Shown: positions 8,285-16,948 of the stretch, piece by piece
How positions within the stretch are numbered: position 1 is the first letter of the stretch
Layout: every line of letters starts with the position of its first letter
From: SVKR01 sp963605115
GTDB lineage: Bacteria; Bacillota; Clostridia; Oscillospirales; Oscillospiraceae
NCBI GenBank assembly: GCA_963605115.1
Contig: CAVCTM010000004.1
Coordinates: 1 to 64,000, forward strand
Length of the DNA stretch: 64,000 nt
Direction: 5' to 3'
Made by a program: the position numbers and the translations under genes
Notes under the pieces: model-generated
The model's database searches: none
Seen by the model: only the letters and a program-made list of their open reading frames with translations
What the model was told of the DNA's origin: nothing

Positions 8285-9700
8285 ATGAGAACAAGAGCAA
8301 AACGCGGGCTGACCGCCCTGCTCGCCGCGCTGCTGCTGGTCTGCGCCGTCGGCGTGCCGGCTGCGGCTGCCCCGGCGACGGACTTTCCGGACGTTCCGGA
8401 GGGGAGCTGGTATGAGAGCTATATCGGACGCATCGTGGATGTCCAGAAGCAGATGGGCGAGATGAACATCATCAGCGGCTACCCGGACGGGACCTTCGGT
8501 CCGAACGACGAGGTGCTGCGCTGCCAGTTCCTGAAGATGCTGTTCGAGGCGGCGGAGGTCAGCGGCAACCAGACCGCCATCGTCACCTCCGACGAGTACC
8601 ACAGCTGGGACCACTGGGCAAAAAAATACTATCTGAAGGCGCAGAAGGACAACATCCTCGTCGCGGACGTTTACACGAGCTCCGACCCTATGTTCGGCGA
8701 CAGCTACGAGGAGCTGAACGCGCCCATCTCCCGCTACGAGATGGCGGTCATCCTGAATAACGTCTGCACGAACATCGCCATGCAGAAGACCGTCATCGTG
8801 AACGAGCCGGAACAGCACATCACGGATTACAGCGACATCCCGACGCAGTATGTCACCGCCGTGGAGCAGTCTTACGGCAAGGGGCTGCTGACGGGCAACG
8901 AAAACGGCGTGTTCCACGGCGCAGATACCCTGACGCGCGCCGAGGCGGTCGTCGTGCTCTACCGCTTCCTCTTTGTGGACACCATTCAGGGCGACGGGCT
9001 TCAGGATTGGGCGGAATACCCCAAGGCGGACACGAGCAGCTATCTCGACCCGTCCCAGTCCTTCGCCAACTGGCTGAAGAACCACATCGACGCTTGGGGC
9101 AATCTTGACTCCGAAGCGAAGATCCGCCTGTTCGGAAGCGCGAACAAGTCCGCGTTCTATTCCTCCGCGGACGCGGCGAACTACATGACCACCGTCTCCG
9201 TCCCGATCTGGACGCTGGACCGCAGCGGCGCGAAGGTCGCGTCCACCCTCGGCATCACGGTCCACAAGCTCGTCGCGGACGAGGTGCGCAGCATCTTCCA
9301 GATGATCTTCGACGATCCGGAGCAGTTCCCGATCTACGGCGGCTGGAGCGCCGGCGGTGCGCGCTTTACGGACACGATGCGCCACAGCTGGGGCTGCGCC
9401 ATCGACGTGAACGCCCTGTTTAACTGCGAGTGCTACTATTACCACTATTCCGGCCAGCTCCAGGTCACCTGCGGCTACGGCTACTGGCCCGTCAACGGCA
9501 GCGACACGCGCTTCACCGGCTCGCTGACGGCGCCGAGCGTTTACTCCATCGGCAAGAGCGAGGGACAGTACGGCTACTCCGTCGTCCGCGCCTTTGCGAC
9601 TTACGGCTGGGGCTGGGGCGGCAACGGCTGGAGCATCAACAGCTCCGGGCGCCAGAAATTCGATTATATGCACTTCTCCGTATTGCCCAGCGGCGGCTGA
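8285..9700 (+). CDS. SLH-domain protein with M15-type peptidase domain
   Basis: The 471-residue secreted protein starts with a signal peptide (cleavage near AAAAP). An SLH repeat follows at about residues 33-91 (FPDVPEGSWYESYI, GYPDGTFGP), and a second, weaker one lies near 180-235. The C-terminal third carries the zinc-site pattern of M15 D-Ala-D-Ala carboxypeptidase/endopeptidases: HxxxxxxD (His367, Asp374, in HSWGCAIDVN) and DYMH (His463), with GWGWGGNGW between. It probably trims peptidoglycan peptides while bound to the wall. The stop codon lies at the left edge of a 110-bp palindrome. Confidence 0.85.
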   Translation: MRTRAKRGLTALLAALLLVCAVGVPAAAAPATDFPDVPEGSWYESYIGRIVDVQKQMGEMNIISGYPDGTFGPNDEVLRCQFLKMLFEAAEVSGNQTAIVTSDEYHSWDHWAKKYYLKAQKDNILVADVYTSSDPMFGDSYEELNAPISRYEMAVILNNVCTNIAMQKTVIVNEPEQHITDYSDIPTQYVTAVEQSYGKGLLTGNENGVFHGADTLTRAEAVVVLYRFLFVDTIQGDGLQDWAEYPKADTSSYLDPSQSFANWLKNHIDAWGNLDSEAKIRLFGSANKSAFYSSADAANYMTTVSVPIWTLDRSGAKVASTLGITVHKLVADEVRSIFQMIFDDPEQFPIYGGWSAGGARFTDTMRHSWGCAIDVNALFNCECYYYHYSGQLQVTCGYGYWPVNGSDTRFTGSLTAPSVYSIGKSEGQYGYSVVRAFATYGWGWGGNGWSINSSGRQKFDYMHFSVLPSGG

Positions 9701-9805
9701 GAGCGGAGCTTTCGGCCCGACGCACCCGCCCGCGGCGCTCGAAATACACAAAGTATTCCTTCGCGCCGCGAACGGGCGATTTGAACCGAAATCTCTCGCT
9801 CTCAG
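9696..9805. repeat. Imperfect palindromic element on a stop codon
   Basis: The outer arms CTGAGAGCG (left) and CGCTCTCAG (right), middle arms TTTCGG/CCGAAA and inner arms CGCCCGCGGCGC/GCGCCGCGAACGGGCG make one long imperfect hairpin. The loop carries AATACACAAAGTATTC. The left arm includes the TGA of the SLH/M15 gene (9698-9700). No coding capacity is visible. Confidence 0.6.
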
Positions 9806-9829
9806 AAATGAAAAAAATCAAAAAATATG

Positions 9830-9861
9830 AAAAATCCCCCTTGACAACGAGGGGGATTTTT
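9830..9861 (+). terminator. Intrinsic terminator before the S10 operon
   Basis: An 11-bp perfect stem (9830-9840 with 9851-9861) ends in five T residues. The 10-base loop starts with TTGACA, which is also the -35 box of the next promoter. Confidence 0.82.
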
Positions 9862-9869
9862 GATATCCT
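9841..9869 (+). promoter_or_regulatory. Promoter of the ribosomal (S10) superoperon
   Basis: A consensus TTGACA (9841-9846), 17 bases, then TATCCT (9864-9869) preceded by TGA, an extended -10. It is the best promoter match upstream of rpsJ, and its -35 lies in the loop of the preceding terminator. Transcription should begin near 9876. Confidence 0.72.
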
Positions 9870-10229
9870 ATCAGGGCGTTTGGGCGTAATTGCGTCCAAA
9901 ACGCAAATGCGATGAAGCGGGAGATTGCTCCTTACGCAGGAGGTAACTTCCGTGGAGTATGTCCGGTGCCGTTTTCGTTTGAACGGCACGCAATCGGGCG
10001 GCTGAGATTTTCTGAAACCGGGCGATACTTATGCGTATATCGTCTGATCGGGGAAGAAACCGGCCACTTTGGGGCGGAGGTTTTCGCGAGAAAGCCGAGG
10101 TCCGAGCCGGTTTGTTTTTCGCCCAGAGCCTGATACGCACGGCGCGGTGGAGAAAATTTCATCCGTACGAACCAACGAGGCAGTTCCCAATGCTGCCAAA
10201 TATCGTACGATTTGGAGGAAAATCAAGCA
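9870..10229 (+). other. Long untranslated leader of rpsJ
   Basis: About 350 nt without a credible gene separate the promoter from rpsJ. It contains hairpins, for example 9966-9973 with 9982-9989 (GTGCCGTT/AACGGCAC) and a GCGTTTGG/CCAAAACGC pair near 9875-9903. No terminator is visible inside it. Ribosomal leaders often bind one of the operon's own proteins; which protein, if any, cannot be read from the sequence. Confidence 0.5.
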
Positions 10230-10541
10230 ATGGCAACCAAGAAGCAGATCCGCATCCGTCTCAAGGCTTACGACCACCAGCTCATCGACGCTGCCGCCGA
10301 GAAGATCGTTGAGACCGCAAAGCGCACCGAGGCCAAGGTCTCCGGTCCCATCCCCCTGCCCACCCAGACCGAGGTCGTCACCATCCTGCGCGCTACCCAC
10401 AAGTATAAGGATAGCCGCGAGCAGTTCGAGCGCCGCACCCACAAGCGACTGATCGACATCATCAACCCGACCCAGAAGACCGTTGAGGCCCTGATGAGCC
10501 TTGAGCTCCCGGCCGGCGTCGAGATCGAAATTAAGCTCTAA
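10230..10541 (+). CDS. rpsJ: 30S ribosomal protein S10
   Basis: S10 (103 residues) is a 30S head protein that also acts with NusB in antitermination. The family signature TKKQIRIRLKAYDHQLID is complete at the N-terminus and the length is typical. ATG 10230 follows GGAGG at 10214-10218; an in-frame ATG 18 bases upstream gives an untypical extension. It is the first gene of the superoperon. A 200-nt untranslated gap follows before rplC. Confidence 0.98.
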   Translation: MATKKQIRIRLKAYDHQLIDAAAEKIVETAKRTEAKVSGPIPLPTQTEVVTILRATHKYKDSREQFERRTHKRLIDIINPTQKTVEALMSLELPAGVEIEIKL

Positions 10542-10741
10542 GGTCCCGCAAAAACGCTTTTCCCAGCGCCCCGATACATTATATAAGATGTGTCCGGGGA
10601 ACAAAAACCCATCAACGACCCAATGCTTTTTCCGACTTGCGTGAGGAGAAAGCGGGTTAAGTTGCCAGCCTCTGTCCCGGCAATGAGTTGAAGCCGGAGT
10701 CAAGCGAGGTAACCAATAACCTTTAAGGAGGAAATATTCCA

Positions 10742-11467
10742 ATGAAGAAAGCCATCATCGGCAAGAAGGTCGGCATGACGCAGATCTTCGATGAGGCGGG
10801 CAAAGTCGTTCCGGTGACCGTCATCGAAGCCGGCCCCTGCGTGGTCGTGCAGAAGAAGACCGTCGAAAAGGAAGGCTACGCCGCCGTCCAGCTCGGCTTT
10901 GAAGACATCGCCGAGCGCAAGCTCACCAAGCCGGAGAAGGGCCATCTGGCCAAGGCCGGCGTTGAGCCGAAGAAGTACCTCAGGGAGTTCCGTCTGGAGA
11001 ACTGCGACGAGCTGAACATCGGCGATGTCGTCAAGGCCGATGCCTTCAAGGCGGGCGACCACATCGACGTCACCGGCACCAGCAAGGGTCATGGATATCA
11101 GGGCGCCATCAAGCGCTTCCATGCCCAGCGCACCCCGACCAGTCACGGCGGCGGTCCTGTCCACCGTCACGCCGGTTCTATGGGCTCCACGTCCACTCCG
11201 TCCCGCATTTTCAAGGGGCACATCGGCGCCGGTCACATGGGCGTCGAGCAGGTCACGGTCCAGAATCTTGACGTCGTCAAGGTCGATCCGGAGCTCAACA
11301 TGATCGTTGTCCGCGGCGCCATCCCCGGTCCCAAGGGCGGCATCGTCTATCTGAAGAACACCGTCAAGACCATCGTCGAGAAGCAGGCCGGTGCCGGCAT
11401 CAGCCTCAACCCGCAGAAGGCGTCTGCCCGTGTCAACCCGCAGAAGGCTTCCGCCCGCACGAAGTAA
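10742..11467 (+). CDS. rplC: 50S ribosomal protein L3 with repeated C-terminal tail
   Basis: L3 (241 residues) is an early 23S-binding protein close to the peptidyl-transferase centre. The N-terminus (IGKKVGMTQIFD) and the central loop (QRTPTSHGGGPVHRHAGSMG) are canonical. The tail is about 30 residues longer than most L3 proteins and ends in two copies of NPQKASAR. The 200-nt region before it holds no gene; AGGAGG with good spacing fixes the start. Confidence 0.97.
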   Translation: MKKAIIGKKVGMTQIFDEAGKVVPVTVIEAGPCVVVQKKTVEKEGYAAVQLGFEDIAERKLTKPEKGHLAKAGVEPKKYLREFRLENCDELNIGDVVKADAFKAGDHIDVTGTSKGHGYQGAIKRFHAQRTPTSHGGGPVHRHAGSMGSTSTPSRIFKGHIGAGHMGVEQVTVQNLDVVKVDPELNMIVVRGAIPGPKGGIVYLKNTVKTIVEKQAGAGISLNPQKASARVNPQKASARTK

Positions 11468-11486
11468 GGAAAGGAGAGTGTCTTAA

Positions 11487-12110
11487 ATGCCGAAAGCAGT
11501 TATGTATGATATGTCCGGCAAGAAAGCCGGCGAAGTCGAGCTCTCCGAAGCCGTCTTCGGTATCGAGCCGAACGAGTCCGTTCTGCACGATTCTGTCAAG
11601 AACTATCTCGCCAACCAGCGTCAGGGTACCCAGAGCGCGCTCACCAAGGGCGAGGTCAGCTTTTCCACCATCAAGCCGTGGCGTCAGAAGGGCACCGGCC
11701 GTGCCCGCGCGGGCTACAAGGGTTCTCCCGTGTGGACCCACGGCGGCGTTGCGTTCGCTCCCAAGCCGCGCGATTACAGCTACACGCTCAACAAGAAGGT
11801 CCGCCGTCTGGCGCTCAAGTCCGCTCTGTCCGCCAAGGCGCAGGCTGACGAGATCGTCGTCATCAAGGATATGAAGATGTCCGAGATCAAGACCAAGACC
11901 TTTGCCGAGCTGCTCAAAGCCATCGACGTCACCGGCAAGGCGCTGGTTATCACCGCCGGCCCGGATGAGAACGTTGTCAAGTCCGCCCGCAACATCGCCG
12001 GCGTCCAGACCACGATGGCCACCGTGCTCAACCCCTACACGGTCCTGAACAACACCAAGCTGGTGATCGCCCAGGATGCCCTTGAGAAGATCGAGGAGGT
12101 GTACGCATAA
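11487..12110 (+). CDS. rplD: 50S ribosomal protein L4
   Basis: L4 (207 residues) binds 23S rRNA and lines the exit tunnel; in several bacteria it also represses the S10 operon. The tunnel-loop segment KPWRQKGTGRARAG and the GGVAFAPKPRDY block are present. AAAGGAGAG precedes the start. Its stop overlaps the rplW start by one base (TAATG). Confidence 0.98.
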   Translation: MPKAVMYDMSGKKAGEVELSEAVFGIEPNESVLHDSVKNYLANQRQGTQSALTKGEVSFSTIKPWRQKGTGRARAGYKGSPVWTHGGVAFAPKPRDYSYTLNKKVRRLALKSALSAKAQADEIVVIKDMKMSEIKTKTFAELLKAIDVTGKALVITAGPDENVVKSARNIAGVQTTMATVLNPYTVLNNTKLVIAQDALEKIEEVYA

Positions 12111-12406
12111 TGAGAACCGCTTACGATATCGTGATCCGTCCCATCATCACCGAGCAGTCCATGGAGGATCTGGACATCAAGAAGTATGTCTTTGAGGTCG
12201 CCAAGGACGCCACCAAGGTGGAGATCGCCAAGGCAGTGGAGGAGATCTTCGGCGTTCGCGTCATCAAGGTCACCACGCTGCACGTGAACGGCAAGACCAA
12301 GCGCGTCGGCGCAAACCCCCAGGGCAAGACCCGCTCCTGGAAGAAAGCCGTCGTCAAGCTCAGCGAAGATTCCAAGAACATTGAGATCTTCGAGAACATG
12401 GCATAA
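12110..12406 (+). CDS. rplW: 50S ribosomal protein L23
   Basis: L23 (98 residues) sits at the tunnel exit and is the main docking site for trigger factor and SRP. The family start YDIVIRPIITEQSM and the RNA-binding loop NGKTKRVG are visible. It overlaps rplD by one base, so translation is probably coupled. Confidence 0.97.
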   Translation: MRTAYDIVIRPIITEQSMEDLDIKKYVFEVAKDATKVEIAKAVEEIFGVRVIKVTTLHVNGKTKRVGANPQGKTRSWKKAVVKLSEDSKNIEIFENMA

Positions 12407-12421
12407 GGGAGGAAGTAAGAG

Positions 12422-13261
<840 letters not shown>

Positions 13262-13277
13262 GGAGGGAAAAAGCTAA

Positions 13278-13550
13278 ATGAGCAGAAGTCTGAAAAAAGG
13301 CCCCTTCGCCGCTCCCGAGCTGCTGAAGAGAGTCGATGAAATGAACAAGTCCGGCAACAAGGCCGTTATCAAGACCTGGAGCCGTGCTTCCACGATTTTC
13401 CCGTCCTTCGTCGGACACACCATCGCCGTGCATGACGGCCGCCGCCACGTTCCCGTGTACGTCACGGAGGACATGGTCGGACACAAGCTGGGCGAGTTCG
13501 CTCCGACCCGCACGTTCCGCGGCCACTCCGGCGGCAAGACCGGTAAGTAA
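13278..13550 (+). CDS. rpsS: 30S ribosomal protein S19
   Basis: S19 (90 residues) lies in the 30S head next to the A site. The SRSLKKGPF start, the WSRASTIFPSFVGHT core and the GEFAPTRTFRGH end are canonical. AAGGAGGG precedes the start. Confidence 0.98.
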   Translation: MSRSLKKGPFAAPELLKRVDEMNKSGNKAVIKTWSRASTIFPSFVGHTIAVHDGRRHVPVYVTEDMVGHKLGEFAPTRTFRGHSGGKTGK

Positions 13551-13566
13551 GGAGGAGATATAAAAA

Positions 13567-13902
13567 ATGGAAGCAAAAGCACATCTGAAATTTGCGCGTA
13601 TCTCTCCCAGAAAGGTCAAGATCGTCTGCGACCTGATCCGCGGCAAGGACGTCAAGATGGCCGAGGCCATTCTTCAGAACACCCCGAAGGCCGCCAGCGA
13701 GCTGATGATCAAGCTCCTGGGCAGCGCAGTCGCCAATGCGGAAAACAACTTCGGTATGGACCCCGAGAAGCTCTATGTCTCCGAGACTTACGCCAATCCC
13801 GGCCCGATCCTGAAGCGCGGTATGCCCCGCGCCCAGGGCCGTATGTACCGTATCAACAAGAGAACCAGCCACATCACCATCGTCGTGGCTGAGAAAGCGT
13901 AA
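13567..13902 (+). CDS. rplV: 50S ribosomal protein L22
   Basis: L22 (111 residues) contributes a hairpin to the exit tunnel. The conserved ARISPRKVKIVCDLIRGK segment and the tunnel hairpin RAQGRMYRINKRTSHI are present. The length is normal and AAGGAGGAG precedes the ATG. Confidence 0.98.
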   Translation: MEAKAHLKFARISPRKVKIVCDLIRGKDVKMAEAILQNTPKAASELMIKLLGSAVANAENNFGMDPEKLYVSETYANPGPILKRGMPRAQGRMYRINKRTSHITIVVAEKA

Positions 13903-13917
13903 GGGAGGAGGCAGAAT

Positions 13918-14760
13918 ATGGGACAGAAAGTTCATCCGCACGGTTTCCGTGTCGGCGTCATCAAGGATTGGGACTCCCGCTGGTATGCGCGTCCTGACAA
14001 AGTCGGCGATCTCATCGTCGAGGATCACAAGATCCGCACGTATCTGAAGAAGACCCTGTATTCCGCAGGCGTCCCCACCATTGAGATCGAGCGCGACAGC
14101 GCCAAGGTCCGCATCTATATCCACTGCTCCCGTCCGGGCGTCGTCATCGGCAAGGGCGGCACGGAGATCGAGCGCATCCGCCTCGAGGTTGAGAAGCTGA
14201 TCGGCAAGCCGGTTGCCCTCTCCATCGTCGAGGTCCGCACGCCCGACACCAACGCCCAGCTCGTCGCCGAGAACATTGCCCAGCAGATCGAGAAGCGTAT
14301 CTCCCACCGCCGCGCGATGAAGAACGCCATCGGCCGCGCCATGCGCGCCGGCGCGCTCGGCATCAAGGTCATGTGCTCCGGTCGTCTGGGCGGACGCGAG
14401 ATCGCGGGCAACGAGCAGTATCACGAGGGCACCATCCCCCTGCAGACCATCCGTGCCGACATCGACTACGGCTTCGCCGAGGCTGCCACCACTTACGGCC
14501 GCATCGGTATCAAGGTGTGGATCTACAAGGGCGAGGTCCTGACCACCACCCTGCGCTCCACCCCGCGCGTCATGGATATGAACAAGCGCGATGACCGCCG
14601 TGACAACCGCCGCGGCGACCGCCGCAATGATCGCCGCAACAATAACCGCGGCGGCTACAACCGTGACAATCGCGGCGGCTACAACCGCGACAACAACCGC
14701 GGCGGCTACGCTCCCCGCAACGCCGCCCCCGCAGCACCCAAGGAAGGAGGCAACAACTAA
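13918..14760 (+). CDS. rpsC: 30S ribosomal protein S3 with Arg/Gly/Asn-rich tail
   Basis: S3 helps form the mRNA entry channel. Residues 1 to about 220 are canonical, with GQKVHPHGFRVG, the KH-domain motif VIGKGGTEIE and VKVWIYKGE-like IKVWIYKGE. The protein is 280 residues long; a further 55-60 residues form a low-complexity tail of DRR and NRR units, then three copies of an NRGGYNRD-like repeat, ending in a short Ala/Pro segment. The tail keeps the reading frame and codon use of its neighbours, so it is real coding sequence. The stop overlaps rplP (TAATG). Confidence 0.97.
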   Translation: MGQKVHPHGFRVGVIKDWDSRWYARPDKVGDLIVEDHKIRTYLKKTLYSAGVPTIEIERDSAKVRIYIHCSRPGVVIGKGGTEIERIRLEVEKLIGKPVALSIVEVRTPDTNAQLVAENIAQQIEKRISHRRAMKNAIGRAMRAGALGIKVMCSGRLGGREIAGNEQYHEGTIPLQTIRADIDYGFAEAATTYGRIGIKVWIYKGEVLTTTLRSTPRVMDMNKRDDRRDNRRGDRRNDRRNNNRGGYNRDNRGGYNRDNNRGGYAPRNAAPAAPKEGGNN

Positions 14761-15191
14761 TGCTTCTGCCGAAAAGAGTTAAGTATCGCCGCGTTCAGCG
14801 CGGTCGTATGAAGGGCAAGGCGACCCGCGGTAACTTCATCGCTTACGGCGATTACGGTCTGGTCGCGACCGAGCCCAGCTGGATCACCAGCAACCAGATC
14901 GAGGCAGCCCGTGTTGCCATCAACCGCTACATGAAGCGCGGCGGTAACGTCTGGATCAAGATTTTCCCCGACAAGCCCGTCACCCAGAAGCCGGCTGAGA
15001 CCCGTATGGGTTCCGGTAAAGGCTCTCCCGAGTACTGGGTCGCAGTTGTGAAGCCCGGTCGCGTCCTCTTTGAGGTCTCCGGCGTTTCCGAGGAAGTTGC
15101 TCACGAGGCGCTGCGTCTTGCAAGCTACAAGCTGCCCTGCAAGACCAAGATCATCGCCCGCGAGACCGAGACTGAGAACGGTGGTGAATAA
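14760..15191 (+). CDS. rplP: 50S ribosomal protein L16
   Basis: L16 (143 residues) binds near the A site and helps position tRNA. LPKRVKYRRVQRGRMKG at the start, IFPDKPVTQKPAETRMGSG and the KLPCKT end are canonical. It overlaps rpsC by one base. Confidence 0.98.
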   Translation: MLLPKRVKYRRVQRGRMKGKATRGNFIAYGDYGLVATEPSWITSNQIEAARVAINRYMKRGGNVWIKIFPDKPVTQKPAETRMGSGKGSPEYWVAVVKPGRVLFEVSGVSEEVAHEALRLASYKLPCKTKIIARETETENGGE

Positions 15192-15192
15192 G

Positions 15193-15381
15193 ATGAAGGC
15201 AGCAGAAATTCGCAATATGTCCGCGGCTGAGCTCGAAACCAAGCTCGCAGATCTGAAGAAGGACCTGTTCATGCTCCGCATGCAGCACGCTACCAACCAT
15301 CTTGACAACCCCGTGAAGATCACCGCGGTCCGCCGCGATATCGCGCGCGTCAAGACCGTCCTGCGCGAGAAGCAGAACTGA
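15193..15381 (+). CDS. rpmC: 50S ribosomal protein L29
   Basis: L29 (62 residues) is a two-helix protein at the tunnel exit beside L23. MKAAEIRNMSAAELETKL at the start and the IARVKTVLREK end fit the family. ATG 15193 lies one base after the rplP stop and uses GGTGG in the end of rplP as a ribosome binding site. An upstream start in the same frame would read through rplP and is not used. Confidence 0.96.
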   Translation: MKAAEIRNMSAAELETKLADLKKDLFMLRMQHATNHLDNPVKITAVRRDIARVKTVLREKQN

Positions 15382-15395
15382 GGAGGGAAACAGAA

Positions 15396-15659
15396 ATGAA
15401 CGAAATGAGATCTACTTCCCGTAAGACCCGCGTAGGCAAGGTCGTTTCCGACAAGATGGACAAGACCGTCGTCGTCATCGTTGAGGACCGCGTTGCTTAT
15501 CCCATCTATAAGAAGATCATCAAGAGAACGTATCGCCTGAAGGCGCACGACGAGCATAACGAGTGCGGCGTCGGCGACATCGTCAAGGTGATGGAGACCC
15601 GCCCGCTGTCCAAGGACAAGCGCTGGCGCGTGGTCGAAATCGTTGAGAAGGCTAAGTAA
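15396..15659 (+). CDS. rpsQ: 30S ribosomal protein S17
   Basis: S17 (87 residues) is an OB-fold primary 16S-binding protein. VGKVVSDKMDKTVVV and the GDIVKVMETRPLSKDKRWR block are canonical. GAGGAGGGAAAC precedes the ATG. Confidence 0.98.
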   Translation: MNEMRSTSRKTRVGKVVSDKMDKTVVVIVEDRVAYPIYKKIIKRTYRLKAHDEHNECGVGDIVKVMETRPLSKDKRWRVVEIVEKAK

Positions 15660-15671
15660 GGAGGCGCCATA

Positions 15672-16040
15672 ATGATTCAGGAAGAAACTTATCTGAAGGT
15701 CGCCGACAATACCGGCGCCAAGGAAATCAAGTGCATCCGCGTTCTGGGCGGCTCCAAGCGCAAGTACGGCAACATCGGCGACACGATCGTCGCCTCCGTC
15801 CGCAAGGCCGCTCCCGGCGGTCAGGTCAAGAAGGGCGACGTCGTCAAGGCGGTCATCGTCCGCACCTGCAGCGGCGCGCGCCGCGCCGACGGCACCTATG
15901 TCCGCTTCGATGAGAACGCTGCCGTTCTGATCAACGCCGACAAGAGCCCCCGCGGTACCCGTATCTTTGGGCCCGTCGCCCGTGAGCTCCGTGAGAAGGA
16001 ATACATGAAGATCCTTTCTCTGGCTCCGGAAGTCATTTAA
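15672..16040 (+). CDS. rplN: 50S ribosomal protein L14
   Basis: L14 (122 residues) forms an inter-subunit bridge and binds the silencing factor RsfS. MIQEETYLKVADNTGAK, the VIVRTCSGARRADGTY segment and FGPVARELREKEYMKILSLAPEV are present. The length is exact for the family. Confidence 0.98.
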   Translation: MIQEETYLKVADNTGAKEIKCIRVLGGSKRKYGNIGDTIVASVRKAAPGGQVKKGDVVKAVIVRTCSGARRADGTYVRFDENAAVLINADKSPRGTRIFGPVARELREKEYMKILSLAPEVI

Positions 16041-16055
16041 GGGAGGGCTTGAAGC

Positions 16056-16361
16056 ATGAACATCAGAAAAGACGATAAGGTCATCGTGATCTCCGGCAAG
16101 GACAAGGGCAAGGAGGGCAAGGTCCTCTCCGCCAGCCCCAAGACCGGCAAGGTCATCGTGGAAGGCGTCAGCGTCGCTTCCAAGCACGTCAAGCCGAAAA
16201 AGCAGGGCGAGCAGGGCGGCATCGTCAAGGTCGAGACCCCGATCTACGCCTGCAAGGTCATGGTCGTTTGCCCGAAGTGCGGCAAGCCGACCCGCGTCGC
16301 GCACAAGGCCGACGGCGGCAAGAACGTCCGCGTCTGCAAGAAGTGCGGCGCCAATCTGTGA
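16056..16361 (+). CDS. rplX: 50S ribosomal protein L24
   Basis: L24 (101 residues) starts 50S assembly. The KOW motif (DKVIVISGKDKGKEGKV) is N-terminal. The C-terminus has two CxxC pairs (CPKCG and CKKCG), the zinc-ribbon-like form common in Firmicutes. Neighbour spacing is 15-18 bases on both sides. Confidence 0.97.
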   Translation: MNIRKDDKVIVISGKDKGKEGKVLSASPKTGKVIVEGVSVASKHVKPKKQGEQGGIVKVETPIYACKVMVVCPKCGKPTRVAHKADGGKNVRVCKKCGANL

Positions 16362-16379
16362 GAGAGGAGCGTTTGAATT

Positions 16380-16928
16380 ATGACCAGAATGAAAGAGAAG
16401 TACCTCAAGGAAGTCGCTCCCGCTCTGATGGAGAAGTTCCAGTATAAGTCCACCATGCAGATCCCCAAGATCGACAAGATCGTCGTCTCCGTCGGCTGCG
16501 GCGACTGCAAGGACAACAACAAGGCGCTCGACGCCGTCATCAAGGACATCTCCGCCATCACCGGCCAGCACGCCGTGGCGACCGTCGCCCGCAAGTCCGT
16601 CGCGAACTTCAAGCTCCGCGAGGGCATGAAGGTCGGTGTCAAGGTCACGCTGCGTCAGGACCGTATGTGGGAGTTCCTCGACCGTCTGCTGAACGTTGCG
16701 CTCCCCCGCGTGCGTGACTTCCGCGGCATCTCCGCCGACGCGTTCGACGGCCGCGGCAACTACAGCCTCGGTCTGAAGGAGCAGATCATCTTCCCGGAGA
16801 TCGACTACGACAAGATCGAGAAGCTGCGCGGCATGAACATCGCGGTCACCACCACGGCGAAGACCGACGAGGAGGCGCGCGAGCTGCTCCGTCTGCTCGG
16901 CGCTCCGTTCGCGACCACCAACGCTTAA
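16380..16928 (+). CDS. rplE: 50S ribosomal protein L5
   Basis: L5 (182 residues) binds 5S rRNA and contacts P-site tRNA. The early PKIDKIVVSVGCGD segment, the KLREGMKVGVKVTLR core and the PRVRDFRG and FPEIDYDKI blocks are all present. AGAGGAGCG precedes the start. Confidence 0.98.
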   Translation: MTRMKEKYLKEVAPALMEKFQYKSTMQIPKIDKIVVSVGCGDCKDNNKALDAVIKDISAITGQHAVATVARKSVANFKLREGMKVGVKVTLRQDRMWEFLDRLLNVALPRVRDFRGISADAFDGRGNYSLGLKEQIIFPEIDYDKIEKLRGMNIAVTTTAKTDEEARELLRLLGAPFATTNA

Positions 16929-16948
16929 GGGAGGAGGAAATTTAAGTT

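Noticed and set aside
10542..10741. A separate promoter for rplC at ATTATATAAG near 10578
   Set aside because: The -10-like string has no acceptable -35 at 16-18 bases, and the gap has no terminator. rplC is more simply transcribed from the rpsJ promoter.
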